Below, one piece after another: positions 11,720 to 23,870 of a stretch of DNA of 64,000 nucleotides; the first letter of the stretch is position 1, and each line of letters starts with the position of its first letter. This DNA comes from Micropterix aruncella (lineage: Eukaryota; Arthropoda; Insecta; Lepidoptera; Micropterigidae). The notes below the pieces were generated by a model. It was not told the origin of the DNA. It was given only the letters and a program-made list of their open reading frames with translations, and searched no databases. The translations under genes were made by a program, and so were the position numbers. Where the stretch lies: positions 6,924,068 through 6,988,067 of the forward strand of contig OX155955.1 of assembly GCA_944548615.1 (NCBI GenBank). The letters run 5' to 3'.

Positions 11720-13126
11720 AGCGGCATTGTCGCTGATGCCGTTTTTCTTCATGTGTTACTGGCTTAATGCTGGCTGGGACTGTAAACAGCCAACGACCCT
11801 GACCACCAATTTTTGTCGCACAACGAAAGGTGCTGGCACGTGACGTGATTAGCAGCTCGACCATAACTCCTAATTGTAATATGTTCTTACGTACACCAGG
11901 AATCTGGAATTGCATAAAATTTCTAAATTTATGATAAATTAAAAAACACCTACAAATGTATAGAACTTAAAAGTTTATATATTATTTAAAATTCTAATAT
12001 ATTACTAATGTACCTGGCTACCTATGTACTAAATATAATATCGCATCAAAAATACTGTAAAATTCAGCAATCTGATATTATTCATAATCTAGCATAATTA
12101 AAAATATATACAGAATATACGAAAAAAAAATTATTTATATAAAATTTCATGCATAAGAAATTAGAAATAAAACTACATCAAAAAACAAATGATGATAATG
12201 GTACTTCATTGAAAGGAAGTAGAAATTAACTAAAATAATAATTGGCGTAGACAGGTAAGTATACGTATATAGAGATGCTCGAGCACAATACAAATAGAAA
12301 TCATGTATATTTTAGGTACATAGGAGGAGTCATATGCGAACCCATATTGTATTCTGCAGTTAATTAAACTACAAAATAAAATCTACCTAATCATAACATA
12401 CAGAATAAAACGCATAGGTATACTTATATAGAAGTTGAATGGATACGACTGATGTATCTTAGTCAGCGAAATGTTTTCTCTTCAGATCTCTCTCCGTCGC
12501 CATTTTAACTTCCGGCGATTTCAACATCAAGTACCGGAACAGCGAACTTAAGACATCGTCAGAAACCATTCTCCAATAGTCTTTTCCCCGTTTCTAGTCT
12601 CTATAACACAATAAAACAAGCAGTAACGATCGCTTTTATTGGCGATAAATTGAATATACGACTTCCGCTTGATTTGACATCTAATCATTGATATCAACAA
12701 CTGCATAGATTGGATTCCTATTGCTCTGGACCTATTTTGTCCAGAGTTTAGAATAGATGTTAAATGCCATAATTAATACAAGGGGGCCGAATAAAAAAAA
12801 TGCCAATAATTTTCATATATTTGACTCGTAAGAGCGGACTTGTCCGAGGATTTGTTCTCCAGAAAACATAATAGGTAAATATTTTAATAATAAAAAACCA
12901 CAATGTCTCCTCTTTATTATTATTATAATTATATTGACCGTAATTTCAATACATCTATCCCCAAAAACTGCGTCTTTATTAATAATTGCCGGACGTATCT
13001 CCTTTTGAGTAATAACTCGTTGTGTTGACTAATGAAACCGACGACTATTACGGTTTTTGACATTATAAATAAGAAAAAAAACGAATATACTGAGTAAAGT
13101 TTGTTACACCCGACGTTTCGGTGATG
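11720..13126. other. AT-rich sequence, possible decayed LINE endonuclease island
   Basis: Mostly AT-rich. Near 12500-12590 a plus-strand frame reads a GDFNIKYRNSELKTSS-like string, reminiscent of the GDFN block of LINE endonucleases, but stops follow at once. Nothing else is recognisable. Confidence 0.25.
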
Positions 13127-13159
13127 TTGCAACCGCCGTTGGGACAACGGCGGTTGCAA
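13127..13159. repeat. Perfect 15-bp hairpin
   Basis: ttgcaaccgccgttg at 13127-13141 is followed by the loop gga and its exact complement at 13145-13159. It is GC-rich in AT-rich flanks, so a strong cruciform or RNA stem. No Helitron-type CTRR end follows directly, and no poly-T terminator-like run adjoins it. Confidence 0.85.
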
Positions 13160-14268
13160 ATTATTTTTATCTTATTTATAGTGTTGAATAATATTGCAGA
13201 TGCAACGATTGGGTAAGTAGAAATTACGTTTTATTTATTCTTCTACAATAGTGTTTGTGATGGTATTGTTTTTATAACCCCGGTTAGGTCTGTCATCTAT
13301 TGTTCGACCAGAGTGTATAATTTAGGGTAATGACAATATTGTTGACCGTTTTTAAATCGATTTTCTGTTGTTAGTCATGTTAAAGTATATCATTTGGGAT
13401 TATGGCCTTATTGTTGAACCAGTAATGAGCGATTGTCTGTTTGTGATTTTGTGTAATAATGTAAGATTTGGGATTTTAGCTTTGTTGCTGACTTAGCTGG
13501 GAGAAATTTTCGTTTTTGATGTTATATAAAATTCAAGTAGGTGCTTTATTTTGTGGAAATATTGTAGTCTGGTTTTTCTACAACTTTTAAATAGTTTTGA
13601 ATGGTGACACTATATTATTGATGAATCAACTCAAATATTGTTTTTTATGTAACTAGTTTATAGTGAAATAGGTTGTTTTATATTAATATTTATTAATATG
13701 TTTCATATTTATCTATGGAGTCAGATAACAGACATTCAAAGGATAGAGTATTAAGAGCTATCCTTTGTCTCATCGCCGTAATCGCCATCATCATAAAGTG
13801 TTCAACCCCCCACCTCTCAAAACACTTATTATCGTACTAATATTTTTATGTAGAATTATATACTACACAAAATAAACACAGTAAATCGCCTTCAGAAAAG
13901 GCACTAGCTTTGTGGGGAACGATGTATTATATATGTACGTTAAAAGAAAATATGAGTAATGAAAAATAGTTAAAAAATATATATTTTTCATTTTGAATGA
14001 AAGAACATTAAGCGCTGACTTTGAGCATTTCATTATTTGTCGTACTAAGTATAAAGTAACGACTTCGTAATCTTTCTTCCCAGTATTTGCTTATCAGTAA
14101 ATTTTTTATCCTCTCCCTTAAATACGACGTCGTCGTCAACTTTTTCTCTCGCTAAACAAAGCGTGATTAACGACTTTTCCATTCTTTCTTTCCAAAACCC
14201 TAGCGTTAATGTTTCGGAGGCTGGATTCACTGCTGCTATGAAAGTGATTAACAATACGATTTTATTGC
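13160..14268. other. AT-rich sequence, probable LINE 3' UTR remnant at 13880-13940
   Basis: The string 'aaaaggcactagctttgtgg' near 13896-13915 recurs as 'aaaaggcactagccttagtgg' at about 44235-44255, which is the 3' UTR of the Jockey-like LINE at 42.4-44.3 kb. This suggests a 3'-end fragment of a related LINE. No coding sequence is left. A minus-strand open frame at 14254-14045 (69 codons) is unrecognised. Confidence 0.35.
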
Positions 14269-15174
14269 AGCCGTTACAGTTTGCAGTACAGAGTCGTTAA
14301 GCTGGCAAGCCTCACTTTCCGCAGAATGAGTAGCTGAGAAACAAGAAAGCAATTAAACTTTAACTACTTCGTTTACAGCCCACTGTGGATCTCCATCGGA
14401 GCCATTAAAACGACCAGTGTACTTAAAATTAAATACAAACAAGAGCCATGATAACGCAAATAAAATCAGGCAAGATGGGTCAATTCAACGCGTTAAAAGA
14501 CTAACGGAATATCTGAGTCTCTAGGCAAAATCTGAAGGACGTCGTTTGACTTAGATCTGTTGGAACTCACTCTAGCACAGTGGTAGGTAATCAATAGGTC
14601 GAAACAATCAATTGATCGCTCGCCATCTTCATTTTAGTCATTTTTAGAAAGGTTTTTCGTAATGTGCTGGTAATCAATGATAATATTATAGCTGACAAGT
14701 TTGATTCACTTACAGTTGTGTTTAAAAAAAATACTGTTTTTGAGTGTCCACTCAATAAGTGCACCGAATAGGCAATCTGTGGTGGATATGATAGACATCC
14801 GTCGAATGAAAACATCCTTTGATCAGAGACACCCAATGGTGATCGATTCAGAGACTTTCAAGATGTCCACCGCGGAACATTGTTCTAATAGTTAGAACTC
14901 ATAGGTCAAGTTTGGTATTATTTCTGTAAAAAAGAAGATAAAATTATTAAAAAAACATGCTTGAATAAATGGAAATGAAACATGTTATAAAATATGTGTT
15001 ATTATTATTATTATTATTTAATTAATGATTTTTATTACATCGTGTACCGGAGTACCTAGTCACAATGCCTCGTCTCTTTTTTCAGCAGATAAATATCACA
15101 GGAATCAGTTCCCGGTGAAATACGCCGACGAATTCGTCAGGAAAGGAAAAGGACGATGGGCCCATAACGCTGGC

Positions 15175-15895
15175 GATCAAATCAAATCAAATCGCATTTA
15201 TTGTCTTCAAAAACTTTTGAATAGTTGTTGAGACACTTTATATAGCCGCTTAATGTTAAAATAACTTGTATACTAAATATTTCATTAGAGACTCACCACA
15301 CAATTGAGTTATATTAGATATTTATAACTACAGATAGTCATGAAATTATAATATTAAAATTAAATGGTCCTATAAATATAAAATATAATTGATTATGGGA
15401 GACAATTAGAAATAATAGTAATAATATAATAATATAATCAATAAAATGGTACAAATGTCAAGTTAAATAAAAAAAATCGAGATGGAAATTGTCAGTAATC
15501 TAATTATAATTCGTTAATATTATATAATTCTCTCGCAATAAGGTAGCCTTTAATTTCGATTTAAATTGGGTTATTTTTTCGTTTCTACATATAATTTTGA
15601 TATTCTCAGGCAGTTTATTGTAACACGCCATTCCAACGTAATTTGGATCCCTTTTGAATAATTCCAGAGATGGACGGGGTAATGCTAAATTGTGCCTACA
15701 TCTGGTGAAATGCGAGTGAATTTCTTTTTGGGTCTTCATCTTTCCTATGTTTTTTAATATTAACTTTATGCATTCAAATATGTATAGTGATGGTAGCGTT
15801 AGAATACTGAGATTTTTGAAGTGACCACGACATGATTCATTATGTTTAAGGTTTATCAATATTATTATGGCTCGTTTTTGGAGAGAGAAAATATG
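15175..15895 (-). pseudogene. 5'-truncated Jockey/CR1-like LINE, carboxy end and 3' tail (unit A)
   Basis: Read on the minus strand, the frame opens near 15893 with FSLQKRAIIILINLKHNES and continues for about 130 residues to a stop at 15500. It includes FKRDPNYVGMACYNKLPENI and ends ...RENYIILTNYN. 'LQKRA...' and 'YNKLP.NIK' are the typical last blocks of a LINE RT ORF, after the catalytic domain. A 3' UTR of about 300 bases follows and ends in three ATTTG-type repeats (15178-15198; caaat on the plus strand). Everything upstream of the last ~130 codons is missing, the usual result of incomplete target-primed reverse transcription. Confidence 0.75.
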
Positions 15896-15949
15896 TTGCC
15901 TTAAAACTACTTGTTTCTCGATGTTTCGCGATGTTTTCCATCTCTCTCT

Positions 15950-16260
15950 GTCTCATTCTGGATAACATCGACTCAAAAGAAAATTCCGGTTTTTTTATTT
16001 ATTTTCGAAATAAAGGAGAGACAATATTGAATAGCCGGCTTGGTATAATGGCATTAGTAAGAAATGCTATTTCTGCATAGCATCGACTCGAAAGAAAAAT
16101 ACGGACATTTTATTCATTGTAGTAATAAAGGAGAGAAAATATCGCAAAACTGGCTCAGTCTGTAACGGCAAGGATTTGAAGATTAAAAATCTGATTTTTA
16201 ATACCCCAGTACGAAGCCATCGCTAAATAGTGTCGACTCTAAAAACTGTGATAACTTTGA
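15950..16260 (+). repeat. Imperfect ~115-bp tandem pair with tRNA A-box-like string
   Basis: 'catcgactcaaaagaaaa...' and 'catcgactcgaaagaaaaa...' begin two related blocks at about 15966 and 16082. Each is followed by 'aaataaaggagaga' or 'taataaaggagaga' and by a string like 'ggcttggtataatggc' or 'ctggctcagtctgtaacggc', which resemble the A-box of a tRNA gene. No matching T-arm is convincing, so I do not call a tRNA. The same pair lies in unit B at about 21397-21690. Confidence 0.4.
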
Positions 16261-16614
16261 CAAACACTGGTCATATCGTGGCTCACACAGTGGCCATAAA
16301 TGAAACTCAAAAGAAGCATATTTATTTTCTCCAATAAACGCGCTTGCAAAGCTTGGAAATGTCAACTACAACTGACAAACCCGTTATTCCCAGGAAGGTA
16401 TAACGATATGTAATCGCTCTTTCAACCCAGAGTGAACGTAGAGACTTAGAGACAACACAGTCCAACGTCAAGCTACGGCAACTAGAACGTCAGTCCAAAA
16501 CCTTACCGCGAAGCACTGGGAAGTAAATCAAGCGGTGGTCATCGTGTCGTTTTGAGAGCAACTGACATCAGATCAGCAACCGCCCCCGCTTCTTAGGAAA
16601 CGTGTAAGAGCATT

Positions 16615-16900
16615 TTCAGGTCCTTTCGGTTATTCGCCGGTGCGCACAGACGATTGGCTGACGCCGCACGATACGCAGATCGCCTAACAGCACCCGAAGG
16701 AAACCCTCCAGAGAATACCGATTCATCATGCCTTCACAGGGGATATCGAAGTCCTTTCCAGGTTCGACTCTCTTCGAGGAGGCTACCGAATAGGAGTTGA
16801 GCCGACCCAAGTAAACGAGCGGGGCTTAGTGGCCCAACTGCACAAGAACGATTAGCTGTCCAGTGCTTGAAAACAGACCACAAATTGAAAACTAAATCAT
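16615..16900 (-). repeat. GCR-related repeat block (unit A)
   Basis: Reverse complement of this block resembles 8600-8690; on this strand the string is 'cgattggctgacgccgcacg' with 'gatacgcagatcgcctaac'. It has an open minus-strand frame of 64 codons with no known domain. It shows that the GC-rich family predates the 5.4-kb duplication, because unit B carries the same block at 22038-22320. Confidence 0.5.
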
Positions 16901-17769
16901 TCTGGAGGTACAGCGAAGGACATTACTTCTGGAGCCACGGCAGCCAGCAGACTTCGAAAGCATCGCAGCGCGGAAAGTAAGAGGATGACGATATCAACTC
17001 ACTCTGGAAACCGGATACAGGCTTCATCGGGCATAAACCGCATAACGGAAGAATGAGACGCACGTGCGAGCTCCGCCGGTGTTAGTTGGCAACTGCCGAG
17101 GACAGTTGTTTACCGCCAGATAGAAATCGAGGCGGTAGTAACACGTTAACAGAGCATCGACAGAGATGGACGGCCTCCTACGCTGAGAGCAAGACGGAAA
17201 GTGGCACCGAAAGACGCACGAACTAACTTACATTGAATAAATACGTCGTTGTTGTTTCACATGGGTAATCCCCCCCGGCTGAGGTGTCATGGCGCACAGG
17301 CAAGAAGAATCAAATCGATATTTTCTTTACCATAGATGCATTCACAGGACATCCTCGACGAACTACCACAAACCCTGTGAAATCTTATTTTTATATTTAA
17401 ACCAATCAATTCACAAATATTACAATTTACAATTAAAAACATTAAATAAAATATTATGTAACTAAATTATTAAACCGATGTCTATGATGTCTACTGTCCG
17501 ATGTCGCCTAACTAAGCAAACCTTGCGCTTGGGATAACATCCTATATACAAAGTTACATAATGAATGTGTGAATAGGTAGGTATATATTCTGGTACCCCA
17601 ACTAATTTAAAACGAACTATTAAAAATAATGAATGTATCACTTAATAATAAGATGTGCCCTAATGTTTGAATTATAACTAATTTTAACGGAAGATTTTAA
17701 ATACTATCACAAATTAAATGAAAAGTCAATATTACGACAAAAATAATGTATCAAAAGCATATTTAAAAA
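16901..17769. other. Unrecognised part of duplication unit A
   Basis: Moderately GC-rich to about 17290, then AT-rich. There are no domain-bearing ORFs. It is duplicated at about 22321-23214 with small indels, including a 32-base local duplication in unit B near 22985-23045. Confidence 0.5.
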
Positions 17770-18405
17770 AAATGGTTGTATCACCCCAAGACTTTCCCGG
17801 CAAATAGACAAGCACTGATTTCATCAGAATAATAATTTCATAAATTGCTATCGCGGGGGAATACAAAGACAGAGAGAGAGACAGACACACATGCATACTT
17901 CAGTCTGGAAATATGCATATCCTAATCGTTGGAAATTTTAGCGCGTTCACAACACTTTCTCTCATCGTCGGTTGGTGGGCAGGGAAAGTAAGATCAAATT
18001 GCAAACGCGCGTCGCCGTGAAATTTGCCGTTAAAAAATCGTATTTTGAACGAGCGACGACACAACACAATAAAGATTTAAATTTCGGACAAACAACCCAA
18101 TCACAATTAAATATTTGACGCAGCCATATATTTTTATGGCGGAATTTAAATATTATTAGTGCAGTTTGTTAGAAATATTTCAACCAAAATTTTACAGAGT
18201 GATTTCGGCCCAACAAGAATCTGTGCACCAAATTTCAAGTCTCTTAGCCCAATATTTCGAGATTGATATACGACTTGTGCGCCCTCTGGTGTACTGATTT
18301 CAACCACAATCTTTTCAATTGTCATGGACAAATGATGCGTAATAGGATTAGGTGATTGGGCGCTATAATAGAGTAATACACACACACACACACACACACA
18401 TAGCT
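17770..18405 (-). repeat. Family D repeat (unit A) with (CA)n tract
   Basis: Begins with 'tcaccccaagactttcccgg' (about 17780) and ends with a (CA)n run (18378-18402). The segment 'gcgccctctggtgtactgat' and the neighbouring 'caccacaatcttttcaatt'-like string match copies at 32.8 and 62.6 kb. The copy in unit B has lost most of the (CA)n run. Likely the tail region of a non-LTR element or SINE. Confidence 0.5.
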
Positions 18406-19699
18406 TCAGTCCGGAAATACTCCTAATTGTCTCGGGTGCCTTAAAAAACTGTATATACATCTTCAATAAAAAAAAATCCACCCACAATACTTTCCCTCCT
18501 CGGTAGTTGGTTTCCCGGGATGGTAAAAACGCCAATATATGACTTTGGGGTCTATTAGAAAGTGTTTCTATCAAGTATCAATATATCAGTAGATATCATC
18601 TTAGTATACGCAAGTATGTTAAAATATTCTTTTTTTACAGATATCAACGCAGTCAGTATCGCATAAAAGAGCGGCGTTCGTCTCAAATGAAAAAGTCTAC
18701 TTTGAGCCATTAATCACGTTCCGCTCTTAAGAGTAAAAAGTTTAAGACGTCGCTCGGGATAAAGGAGATAAGACTCAGAGTGCTTCAGTCAGAATTATTC
18801 CATTTGCGATGCAGCGCAACGAATAAAGATCAAAGCCGAAGGTCGCGCCCAACTTTAAAATTAAAGGAACTTTTCTTCGTGATTGCACCAGACGTCATTC
18901 ATTTTAAAACAGTTCACTATTCATCGTTAAAGCAGTTGCACGAAGTTTGTGTGCTCTTGTAGCTATGTCTCTTTCGCTCTTTCTCATATATATTTTTACA
19001 TGTCACGGTGGTGCCGACTCGCTCCCACATTAGCGACCTGGCCCAGCATTGGCCAAGGTGTAGAGCGAGCATATGTCGCAGGCAGAATATTCAAGCCATC
19101 ATTGTGAACCAAATTCCCAGAAATCGCCTTTATATTTTTTTCCAGCAGAACGGACGCCAATATTGTATCATGGCTATTGCTAGCGGCCCATTGCGGTCGC
19201 AATATTATGTAAATTGGGTGCGCATTCGTTTTGGCACAAATACGGGCGTATCAAATAGATAAAGAGAAAATATTGGCAGTGAAATTAAATGTCATGTGGA
19301 AAATACACCAACGTCATGACACCCGCAAACCGACTCATAATGAATTTGTCCGTTTTGGGAAAATAATCAACCGCTAAATATACCAGCCAACTCAATACTA
19401 TGCCATAACAAAAATAGCACTTTTAAGAAATTTTGATCTATATAATAGAAAACACATTGAGTCAAATATGGGTGTTTCCCAAAAAGTACCTAAATGTGAA
19501 AATATGACCGTTGACATGCAAAACACACCACTTTCTCTTAATTACACTTCAAATGCCTATATTACACGAATAAGTACTAACAGAGCGGCCTTTCAAAAGA
19601 AAATGTTTGTTTTGAACGCCTACATGGGAAATCAATGGGGTTTAGCGTGAGGCTTGCCCTTGTTGTTGCGATTGAAGCCCCTGCTTTGTTGTGATTTAG
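18406..19699. other. Right part of duplication unit A, unrecognised
   Basis: Open frames of 60-84 codons occur on both strands at about 19000-19260 and 19468-19650 and are conserved in unit B. The conservation follows from the recent duplication and is not evidence of coding. I recognise no domain. Confidence 0.45.
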
Positions 19700-20605
19700 A
19701 GCCGTTACAGTTTGCAGTACAGAGTCGTTAAGCTGGCAAGCCTCACTTTCCGCAGAATGAGTAGCTGAGAAACAAGAAAGCAATTAAACTTTAACTACTT
19801 CGTTTACAGCCCACTGTGGATCTCCATCGGATCCATTAAAACGACCAGTGTACTTAAAATTAAATACAAACAAGAGCCATGATAACGCAAATAAAATCAG
19901 GCAAGATGGGTCAATTCAACGCGTTAAAAGACTAACGGAATATCTGAGTCTCTAGGCAAAATCTGAAGGACGTCGTTTGACTTAGATCTGTTGGAACTCA
20001 CTCTAGCACAGTGGTAGGTAATCAATAGGTCGAAACAATCAATTGATCGCTCGCCATCTTCATTTTAGTCATTTTTAGAAAGGTTTTTCGTAATGTGCTG
20101 GTAATCAATGATAATATTATAGCTGACAAGTTTGATTCACTTACAGTTGTGTTTAAAAAAAATACTGTTTTTGAGTGTCCACTCAATAAGTGCACCGAAT
20201 AGGCAATCTGTGGTGGATATGATAGACATCCGTCGAATGAAAACATCCTTTGATCAGAGACACCCAATGGTGATCGATTCAGAGACTTTCAAGATGTCCA
20301 CCGCGGAACATTGTTCTAATAGTTAGAACTCATAGGTCAAGTTTGGTATTATTTCTGTAAAAAAGAAGATAAAATTATTAAAAAAACATGCTTGAATAAA
20401 TGGAAATGAAACATGTTATAAAATATGTATTATTATTATTATTATTATTTAATTAATGATTTTTATTACATCGTGTACCGGAGTACCTAGTCACAATGCC
20501 TCATCTCTTTTTTCAGCAGATAAATATCACAGGAATCAGTTCCCGGTGAAATACGCCGACGAATTCGTCAGGAAAGGAAAAGGACGATGGGCCCATAACG
20601 CTGGC

Positions 20606-21325
20606 GATCAAATCAAATCAAATCGCATTTATTGTCTTCAAAAACTTTTGAATAGTTGTTGAGACACTTTATATAGCCGCTTAATGTTAAAATAACTTGT
20701 ATACTAAATATTTCATTAGAGACTCACCACACAATTGAGTTATATTAGATATTTATAACTACAGATAGTCATGAAATTATAATATTAAAATTAAATGGTC
20801 CTATAAATATAAAATATAATTGATTATGGGAGACAATTAGAAATAATAGTAATAATATAATAATATAATCAATAAAATGGTACAAATGTCAAGTTAAATA
20901 AAAAAAATCGAGATGGAAATTGTCAGTAATCTAATTATAATTCGTTAATATTATATAATTCTCTCGCAATAAGGTAGCCTTTAATTTCGATTTAAATTGG
21001 GTTATTTTTCCGTTTCTACATATAATTTTGATATTCTCAGGCAGTTTATTGTAACACGCCATTCCAACGTAATTTGGATCCCTTTTGAATAATTCCAGAG
21101 ATGGACGGGGTAATGCTAAATTGTGCCTACATCTGGTGAAATGCGAGTGAATTTCTTTTTGGGTCTTCATCTTTCCTATGTTTTTTAATATTAACTTTAT
21201 GCATTCAAATATGTATAGTGATGGTAGCGTTAGAATGCTGAGATTTTTGAAGTGACCACGACATGATTCATTATGTTTAAGGTTTATCAATATTATTAGG
21301 GCTCGTTTTTGGAGAGAGAAAATAT
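20606..21325 (-). pseudogene. 5'-truncated LINE carboxy end and tail (unit B)
   Basis: Same element as at 15175-15895, duplicated with the unit. The frame 21290-20931 differs from unit A by very few residues (for example RNGKITQ here against RNEKITQ there). Upstream of it this copy reads RALI, where unit A reads RAII; the former is closer to the usual LINE consensus at this site. It ends in the same (ATTTG)n tail. Confidence 0.75.
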
Positions 21326-22037
21326 GTTGCCTTAAAACTACTTGTTTCTCGATGTTTCGCGATGTTTTCCATCTCTCTCTGTCTCATTCTGGATAACATC
21401 GACTCAAAAGAAAAATCCGGTTTTTTTATTTATTTTCGAAATAAAGGAGAGACAATATTGAATAGCCGGCATGGTATAATGGCATTAGTAAGAAATGCTA
21501 TTTCTGCATAGCATCGACTCAAAAGAAAAATACGGACATTTTATTTATTGTAGTAATAAAGGAGAGAAAATATCGCAAAACTGGCTCAGTCTGTAACGGC
21601 AAGGTTTTGAAGATTAAAAATCTGATTTTTAATACCCCAGTACGAAGCCATCGCTAAATAGTGTCATCTCTAAAAACTGTGATAACTTTGACACACACTG
21701 GTCATATCGTGGCTCACACAGTGGCCATATATGAAACTCAAAAGAAGCATATTTATTTTCTCCAATAACAGCGCTTGCAAAGCTTGGAAATGTCAACTAC
21801 AACTGACGAACCCGTTACCCCCAGGAAGGTATAACGATATGTAATCGCTCTTTCAACCCAGAGTGAACGTAGAGACTTAGAGACAACACAGTCCAACGTC
21901 TAGCTACGGCAACTAGAACGTCAGTCCAAAACCTTTCCGCGAAGCACTGGGAAGTAAATCAAGCGGTGGTCATCGTGTCGTTTTGAAAGCAACTGACATC
22001 AGATCAGCAACCGCCCCCGCTTCTTCTTCAGAGCATT

Positions 22038-22320
22038 TTCAGGTCCTTTCGGTTATTCGCCGGTGCGCACAGACGATTGGCTGACGCCGCACGATACGCA
22101 GATCGCCTAACAGCACCCGAAGGAAACCCTCCAGAGAATACCGATTCATCATGCCTTCACAGGGGATATCGAAGTCCTTTCCAGGTTCGACTCTCTTCGA
22201 GGAGGCTACCGAATACGAGTTGAGCCGACCCAAGTAAACGAGCGGGGCTTAGTGGCCCAACTACACAAGAACGATTAGCTGTCCAGTGCTTGAAAACAGA
22301 CCACAAATTGAAAACTAAAT
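22038..22320 (-). repeat. GCR-related repeat block (unit B)
   Basis: Duplicate of 16615-16900, with a short replaced stretch at its left border ('ttcttcttcag' here against a longer sequence in unit A). No coding function recognised. Confidence 0.5.
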
Positions 22321-23214
22321 CATTCTGGAGGTACAGCGAAGGACATTACTTCTGGAGCCACGGCAGCCAGCAGACTTCGAAAGCATCGCAAAGCGGAAAG
22401 TAAGAGGATGACGATATCAACTCACTCTGGAAACCGGATACAGGCTTCATCGGACATAAACCGCATAACGGAAGAATGAGACGCACGTGCGAGCTCCGCG
22501 GGTGTTAGTTGGCAACTGCCGAGGACAGTTGTTTACCGCCAGATAGAAATCGAGGCGGTAGTAACACGTTAACAGAGCATCGACAGAGATGGACGGCCTC
22601 CTACGCTGAGAGCAAGACGGAAAGTGGCACCGAAAGACGCACGAACTAACTTACATTGAATAAATACGTCGTTATTGTTTCGCATGTGTAATCCCCCCCG
22701 GCTGAGGTGTCATGGCGCACAGGCAAGACGAATCAAATCGATATTTTCATTACCATAGATGCATTCACAGGACATCGTCGACGAACTACCACAAAAACTG
22801 TGAAATCTTATTTTTATATTTAAACCAATCAATTCACAAATATTACAATTTACAATTTAAAACATTAAATAAAATATTATGTAACTAAATTATTAAACCG
22901 ATGTCTATGATGTCTGCTGTCCGATGTCGCCTAACTAAGCAAACCTTGCGCTTGGGATAACATCCTATATACAAAGTTACATAATGAATGTGTGAATAGG
23001 TAGGTATATATTCTGGAATGTGTGAATAGGTAGGTATATATTCTGGTAATTTAAAACAAACTTTTAAAAATAATGAATGTATGACTTAATAATAAGATGT
23101 GCCCTAATGTTAGAATTATAACAAATTTTAACGGAAGATTTTAAATACTATCACAAATTAAATGAAAAGTCAATATTACGACAAAAATAATGTATCAGAA
23201 GCATATTTAAAAAA

Positions 23215-23870
23215 ACGGTTGTATCACCCCAAGACTTTCCCGGCAAATAGACAAGCACTGATTTCATCAGAATAATAATTTCATAAATTGCTATCGTGGG
23301 GGAATACACAGACAGAGAGAGAGACAGACACACATGCATACGTTCGAAATACAACAATCGTTGGAAATTTTAGCGGGTTCACAATACTTTCTCTCATCGT
23401 CGGTTGGTGGGCAGGGAAAGTAAGATCAAATTGCAAACGCGCGTCGCCGTGAAATTTGCCGTTAAGGAATCGTATTTTGAACGAGCGACGACACAACACA
23501 ATAAAGATTTAAAATTCGGACGTGCGGCACCGCTTATATAAAACAACCCAATCACAAACGCGCGGGGCCGCAAAATTAAATATTTGACGCAGCCATATAT
23601 TTTTATGGCGGAATTTAAATATTATTAGTGCAGTTTGTTAGAAATATTTCAACCAAAATTTTACAGAGTGATTTCGGCCCAACAAGATATCTGTGCACCA
23701 AATTTCAAGTCTCTTAGCCCAATATTTCGAGATAGATATACGACTTGTGCGCCCTCTGGTGTACTGATTTCAACCACAATCTTTTCAATTGTCATGGACA
23801 AATGATGCGTAATAGGATTAGGTGATTGGGCGCTATAATAGAGTAATACATACACACATAGCTTCAGCCT
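23215..23870 (-). repeat. Family D repeat (unit B)
   Basis: Counterpart of 17770-18405 in unit A, starting with the same 'tcaccccaagactttcccgg' string. The terminal microsatellite is reduced to a few CA units around 23850. Confidence 0.5.

Larger units (their letters stand above)
14269..19699. repeat. Tandem segmental duplication, unit A (5,431 bp)
   Basis: Unit A starts at 'agccgttacagtttgcag' (14269) and runs to 'ttgttgtgatttag' (19699), where unit B begins at once with the same start sequence. The two units correspond along their whole length, with offsets between 5,423 and 5,456 from small indels and only scattered substitutions. The unit is a mosaic: unrecognised sequence at 14.3-15.0 kb, a LINE 3' end on the minus strand (15175-15895), a GCR-related block (16615-16700), family D (17770-18405), and an unrecognised right part. 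Unit A has a longer (CA)n tract (18378-18402) than unit B. High similarity implies a recent event, or an assembly artefact from unmerged haplotypes. Confidence 0.9.

Noticed and set aside
14591..14836. Open frame of 81 codons conserved in both duplication units
   Set aside because: Identity comes from the recent tandem duplication, and an overlapping opposite-strand frame is equally open; no domain.
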